NCBI GenBank assembly: GCA_037951165.1
Contig: JBBDHG010000015.1
Location: 6,738,501 to 6,802,500, forward strand
Direction of reading: 5' to 3'
Length of the DNA: 64,000 bases
Source of the DNA: Lophius americanus
Lineage: Eukaryota > Chordata > Actinopteri > Lophiiformes > Lophiidae
Shown here: piece by piece, positions 59,732 to 64,000 of the stretch
How positions within the stretch are numbered: the first letter of the stretch is position 1
Layout: each line of letters starts with the position of its first letter
The notes under the pieces: model-generated
Database searches by the model: none
Seen by the model: only the letters and a program-made list of their open reading frames with translations
What the model was told of the DNA's origin: nothing
Position numbers and translations under genes: made by a program

Positions 59732-62700
59732 GTCAGATATAAGTTACTTACTCATACTGTATGTTAAATTGCCCAGAATATGCGGACATCCAAACGCTTT
59801 CATCTTATTTTGGCTGGCTGGTAGTTATGACCAGTAGAATCCACAACAACAATAATATCACATTATCTACAAAATCCGTCAACTCCTTCAACGAGGCCTG
59901 GAGAAACAACAGTCTTGACATTATATCATCTATGTAGTGTGTTACACCGATGTCTGCTGATGTCTGCATGGTAACCATGTTTTCTTGAGCGGTTATACCA
60001 AGTTTTACTTCTGGAGGTAACAGTCCAATAGCACACATGGGTGCTGGCAGATGAATATGAGTGATCTGAGAAGACATAAATTGAGCTGTTGTATCAGGTG
60101 TTCTGTAAGGTGACAGAACCCATATTAGCAACTACACTTAAAAAAAACAAGCCCAATACAAGCAGCCTGTGAGTCCCAATATGTAATGTTTAGGGTGATA
60201 TATCATTTGGACAAGCTCAAAGTTCTTTATAATAAGTGGAGTTGGGAGCTCTGACTCAAAGAGCAGCCCGGGGTCCACATTTAGTAATGAAAGCTGCGCA
60301 AATTATGTCTCATATACCTCCATGGTAGATCAAACATGAACAAACTCCACAAGGTTGTTCAACGAGATGAGGTGCCTACTCACATCCAGTGGAGAAAATC
60401 CCATAAATCTGATCCAAAAAATTAATATTTTCCACATTTCATTTCAGAGGTGTAATGCAGGTTCAGTCGCTTATTAAAACTATTTTAATCTCTGACGTTT
60501 CGTAGCTGTAACCATAAACGTATCTCGATGTTCTCTGTGCTGGTGTCCGACCTTATTCAGCCTGCCATTGTGTAGCACATTTCATTTTCCATAGCTGTTT
60601 CCAACATTGGAAGAGTTTCATCCATGTGAAACAAACTGTAAAGCAAAAAAAAGCTCCTCTGTCAGCTCATGACGCCCATTGGATATGGAATGTTCCCTGG
60701 TTGTAAATTGCTCAAGCATGTTAGCCCTAAAACTAGCAAAAAAGACAGCAATTTTATTCTGAGTCCTCTCTGAACACCTTTAAGTGTTCACCCACTTTTA
60801 CTTTACTTTACAATTTGGGACACTCCTGTTATCGCAACAAACTATTTTCCCCGAGACTGTTGAATTTTTTTTCACCATGTGGAAGTTGGTGGTACACAGG
60901 AGACTCAAACACACCGGTGGCGTCAATGTGTGGACATCTGGTGGCGATGGTTAGGACTGTAAGACTTTTGGAATCCTCCAATGATGGAATAGATTAAGGC
61001 ATAAGATTTAAATTGCGTTTGCATACTCCAGTTAATATATATACATGCACTCAAAAAAAATTTAACTGGTATTTACTTGAATGTAAAATGTATTTTCAAT
61101 GAGATAATTTCATGTCCGCAAGAGAAACGTGATTATATAAGACCTGCATGAAATAAAACGGCTTAACTATTACAAGATACAATTAAATTGCAATGGACTG
61201 ATATGATCCAGTTTATCTTATTTTGTGTCCAACCTTGATGGAAGCTGCAGTAAAACTTATATGCACAGTAATGTTTGTTTGAAGAATTTATTTAAATCAT
61301 AGAAGGTATTTCCACAGATTAAATGGGTTTCTTTCAGCATTAAGCAATTGTGTTGGTCTTACTTTATTTGGTTCAGATAAACTCCATTAAGTGGAGTTAC
61401 TGTACTAATCCAAAATTAGTTGGGTCAACCAATTCAATAATATTGGACCATTTCCAAATCAGTAAAGTCTCATGCATGGATTCTTCAATTGCTTTATTTT
61501 ACATTTTCAACAACCAGATAGAGTATTTTCCTGCAGTGTCAGGGAACATTGAGCGTCCTAATGATTAACAGGAAACAGCCATCAGACTAGAACGCAGCAT
61601 CATGTGCTGTCAGACGGTCTCCTTGAGTGTAACGTCGGGTTAAAAGGACAGAGTCTGATCTCGCCTTAGACTGTAGATCAAGTTTCCTGACAAATTTCCC
61701 CCTGCTGACCAGTTATGACTGACCAGAACCAACATTTAAAGTCTTTTTGCAGCACTTACATGAAGTTTATTGGGTGCCTATGTTTGTCTCTGTTGAATAT
61801 TTGTCTGCATATAACTACACCAGCAGGGAACTGAGACAGGTCCAACAAGGTCTCAATTCAGCTCCCGTACAAGTGATCAATTGAGCAAGGCAAGTTTACA
61901 GTAGGTCAATCTGGACAACTTCAGGCTGATTTTACACAAGCAGAAAATCATCGTGCCCAGCTCGATCAGAGAGCAATACGCCGAAGAATTAGATGTGGTA
62001 AAGAGTTCCACAGTTCGGGCTGTGGATGTGAGCGCCTGTCAGGTTGCGGTTGAGCTGGCTCTGGGCTTTACATAGCTTTCTTTGAATGATCTGTTGACCG
62101 TGTCGGTTCTTGAAAAAATAAACAGGATCCGGCAAAACATACATTTTGGCGTGTTTTGACTTCCAAAAATAGCCACAATGGTTTGAGCTTGTAGGACTTT
62201 TTTTTTTCAAAGAAGCATTTTCTTATGACTTCCTCAATATAAATAGATCTAGATACTATCAGTTGTCAGTATCTCTGGAGGTTAAAAGGAAGCCCCTATC
62301 CCTCGCACTCCTGCGGCGATAGGGGCATGCAGTAGTCACGGCCGGCGCCTGCAGATTGACAGGGCTCGGAAAAAAGTCATGCATTGTTCGCATCAGTTAA
62401 TCCCTGTGTCAAGTATTTGGCACTGGAGAACACGATGTGTTATTGACTCTAATAATATAAAAACAGCCTGCCATATATTGCATAGGTTCCCCTTTTTCAG
62501 CCAGTATGAACGTTTTCTGCAATTTGAGTGCAGTAGTTCTTCTGTGGGATTGGACAACACTGGCCAGAGTTGTCTCCCCACATGCATCACTAAGTCTTGG
62601 GTGCCAATTTTCTATTATTTTAGTCCTGCGTCAAATGTCCTTATATTTAGTAACATGATCGGTTTTATTCGACTAAAAATTTGGAGATTTTAGTCAAAGA

Positions 62701-64000
62701 GAACTGAAATAATTCCAAATCTAGTCAATGAAAAGTGTTGATATTTTAATATTTTCTAAGTTTTCAGTTTATTAACAACATTTCAGTCAATGTAATCGAC
62801 ACCAATCCTATATTTTTGGTAATTTCGCTCTTATTCCACCTATTTCAGATTAATCTGGAATAATACCAGGTTTTTATCTAGAGAAACCCCAGATTTACTT
62901 AGGGTTATGAGCAGTTGCAATGCGCTGCATGCTTGTCGCGTTCTCTATAGTCGCTGAAATTCCCTAATGGTCTGATCCTAGATTTGTAATCATTGTCTTA
63001 AGATCCAGATAAAACCGTCAGTGACGGATCTCAGAGGGAACCCTAGATGGTTCCTATAGTCTTTAGTCCTATATTCATGCACATCAGAACCTCGTCGCCA
63101 TTTAGTTTCACCATCTTTCAGATTTATCGGCTGCACTCATGCTCTACCTCTCTGATGGACATGTTGGTCCACTTCAGCTGGTGGAGCAGAGGATACAAAA
63201 CCGATGCTCAAGAATAAATTAACAAAAATAAAGAGATACATTTAGTGAATTTAAGAGAAATTTAGCGAAGGTTTGTGAGAACCTGTAAAAAAACCACACC
63301 AAGATTTCATAGAGGCAAATCCATATCATGCTATATCTTCGAGCCAGTGTTGGAATGGAATGGAATCTCTTTCTTGAGAGAACCGCACAGGTCTAAAAAG
63401 TAATCTCTTCATAAAATTCTAATCAAAGATTTATCTCAAAGCTTATTTAACTTAAGAAATAGGATTTTCATCAGCCCATTAAAAAACACTTCATTTGGAC
63501 AAACCTGACGTTTAGTTATTGACATGTTGTGACAAGTTAGTAAAGCAACATAATATGGAAATATTCAAGTAAAGTACAAGAGCGAGAGAACCCACTGGTA
63601 ATAAAGCTGTAACTCCAGATGTGATCAGTGTGGAACCAAAGTAGCTCCTGGTGTGGTCGCTGCCTGACGAAACATCCTCCGTCGACTCTGAAGCTTTTCT
63701 GTCCTCCCATCCATGATGGCTGTATTGGATTTTAATGAGGCCTGTACTTTACAATGCCTAGGGCTGTCAGCGTGCTCTTTAATCACAGTCCCACACACGA
63801 AACGGTTTCTCTCAGCCGCATTTGCATCAACTTTCAAACTATTTCTTCGATTCACACTCGAGGGAAGTTAAAAGAGAACTCGTTCTATGTTGGAAGCAGG
63901 TCTCTTATTATCAGCCTCAGTTACCCACACCGCAAATTATGCAGCTGTGTGAGGTTTTATTCAAATAGACTTAAACACACCATCTGTCATAATTCCCTCC
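59732..64000. other. col21a1 intron sequence to window end
   Basis: No Gly-X-Y exon with splice sites was found. The stretch holds a Tc1-related fragment at 62510-62606 and an unexplained minus-strand open frame at 59805-60131. Everything else is AT-rich and featureless to me. Confidence 0.55.
62510..62606 (+). mobile_element. fragment of Tc1-related dispersed element
   Basis: Blocks tctgcaatttgagtgcagta, gttcttctgtgggattgg and catgcatcactaagtcttgg match the start of the copy at 43849 and the fragment at 22808. Confidence 0.6.

Noticed and set aside
63625..63855. 76-residue minus-strand open frame near the window end
   Set aside because: Charged low-information sequence without a domain; could not be linked to col21a1 or any other gene.

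Overview
This window is vertebrate nuclear DNA, almost certainly from a ray-finned (teleost) fish. It is AT-rich, its genes are split into many short exons with GT-AG introns, and it carries interspersed repeats of kinds familiar from teleost genomes (Tc1-like elements, tRNA-tail-like repeats, a Tc1-related family ending in a gttatggctgat-type terminus). It holds no bacterial genes, operons, CRISPR arrays or plasmid features. No species can be named. I assembled three protein-coding genes exon by exon, checking frame at every junction; family assignments rest on recalled similarity to the human proteins, not on a database search.

Layout. (1) Positions 573-4477, plus strand: the last seven coding exons of ift74, which encodes a coiled-coil subunit of the intraflagellar transport B complex; the 5' part lies outside the window. 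(2) Positions 4478-12650: no gene recognised, with a dispersed repeat at 5770-6040. (3) Positions 12699-31408, minus strand: zcchc2, thirteen coding exons from the initiator ATG to a CCHC zinc knuckle. The final short exon expected from the human protein was not found, and the last exon seen can be read through to a stop followed by a poly(A) signal. Its first intron contains a large 21-bp minisatellite. (4) Positions 31650-45062: about 13 kb between the zcchc2 promoter side and the next gene, with repeats and perfect hairpins but no recognised exon. (5) Positions 45063-59731, plus strand: the first seventeen coding exons of col21a1 (a FACIT-type collagen): signal peptide, VWA domain, TSPN domain, a 12-nt microexon, an acidic linker and the start of the triple helix as 54-nt exons. 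The gene continues beyond 64000.

ift74 and zcchc2 are convergent (tail to tail); zcchc2 and col21a1 are divergent (head to head). The three genes have unrelated roles (cilium assembly, a PX/zinc-knuckle protein of unclear function, extracellular matrix), so the neighbourhood reflects chromosome history, not a pathway. I found no undescribed biological system. The items most worth a second look are the 21-bp minisatellite, a 137-bp inverted repeat and a 1-kb A-rich element inside col21a1 introns, the col21a1 microexon with its acidic linker, and the alternative 3' end of zcchc2.
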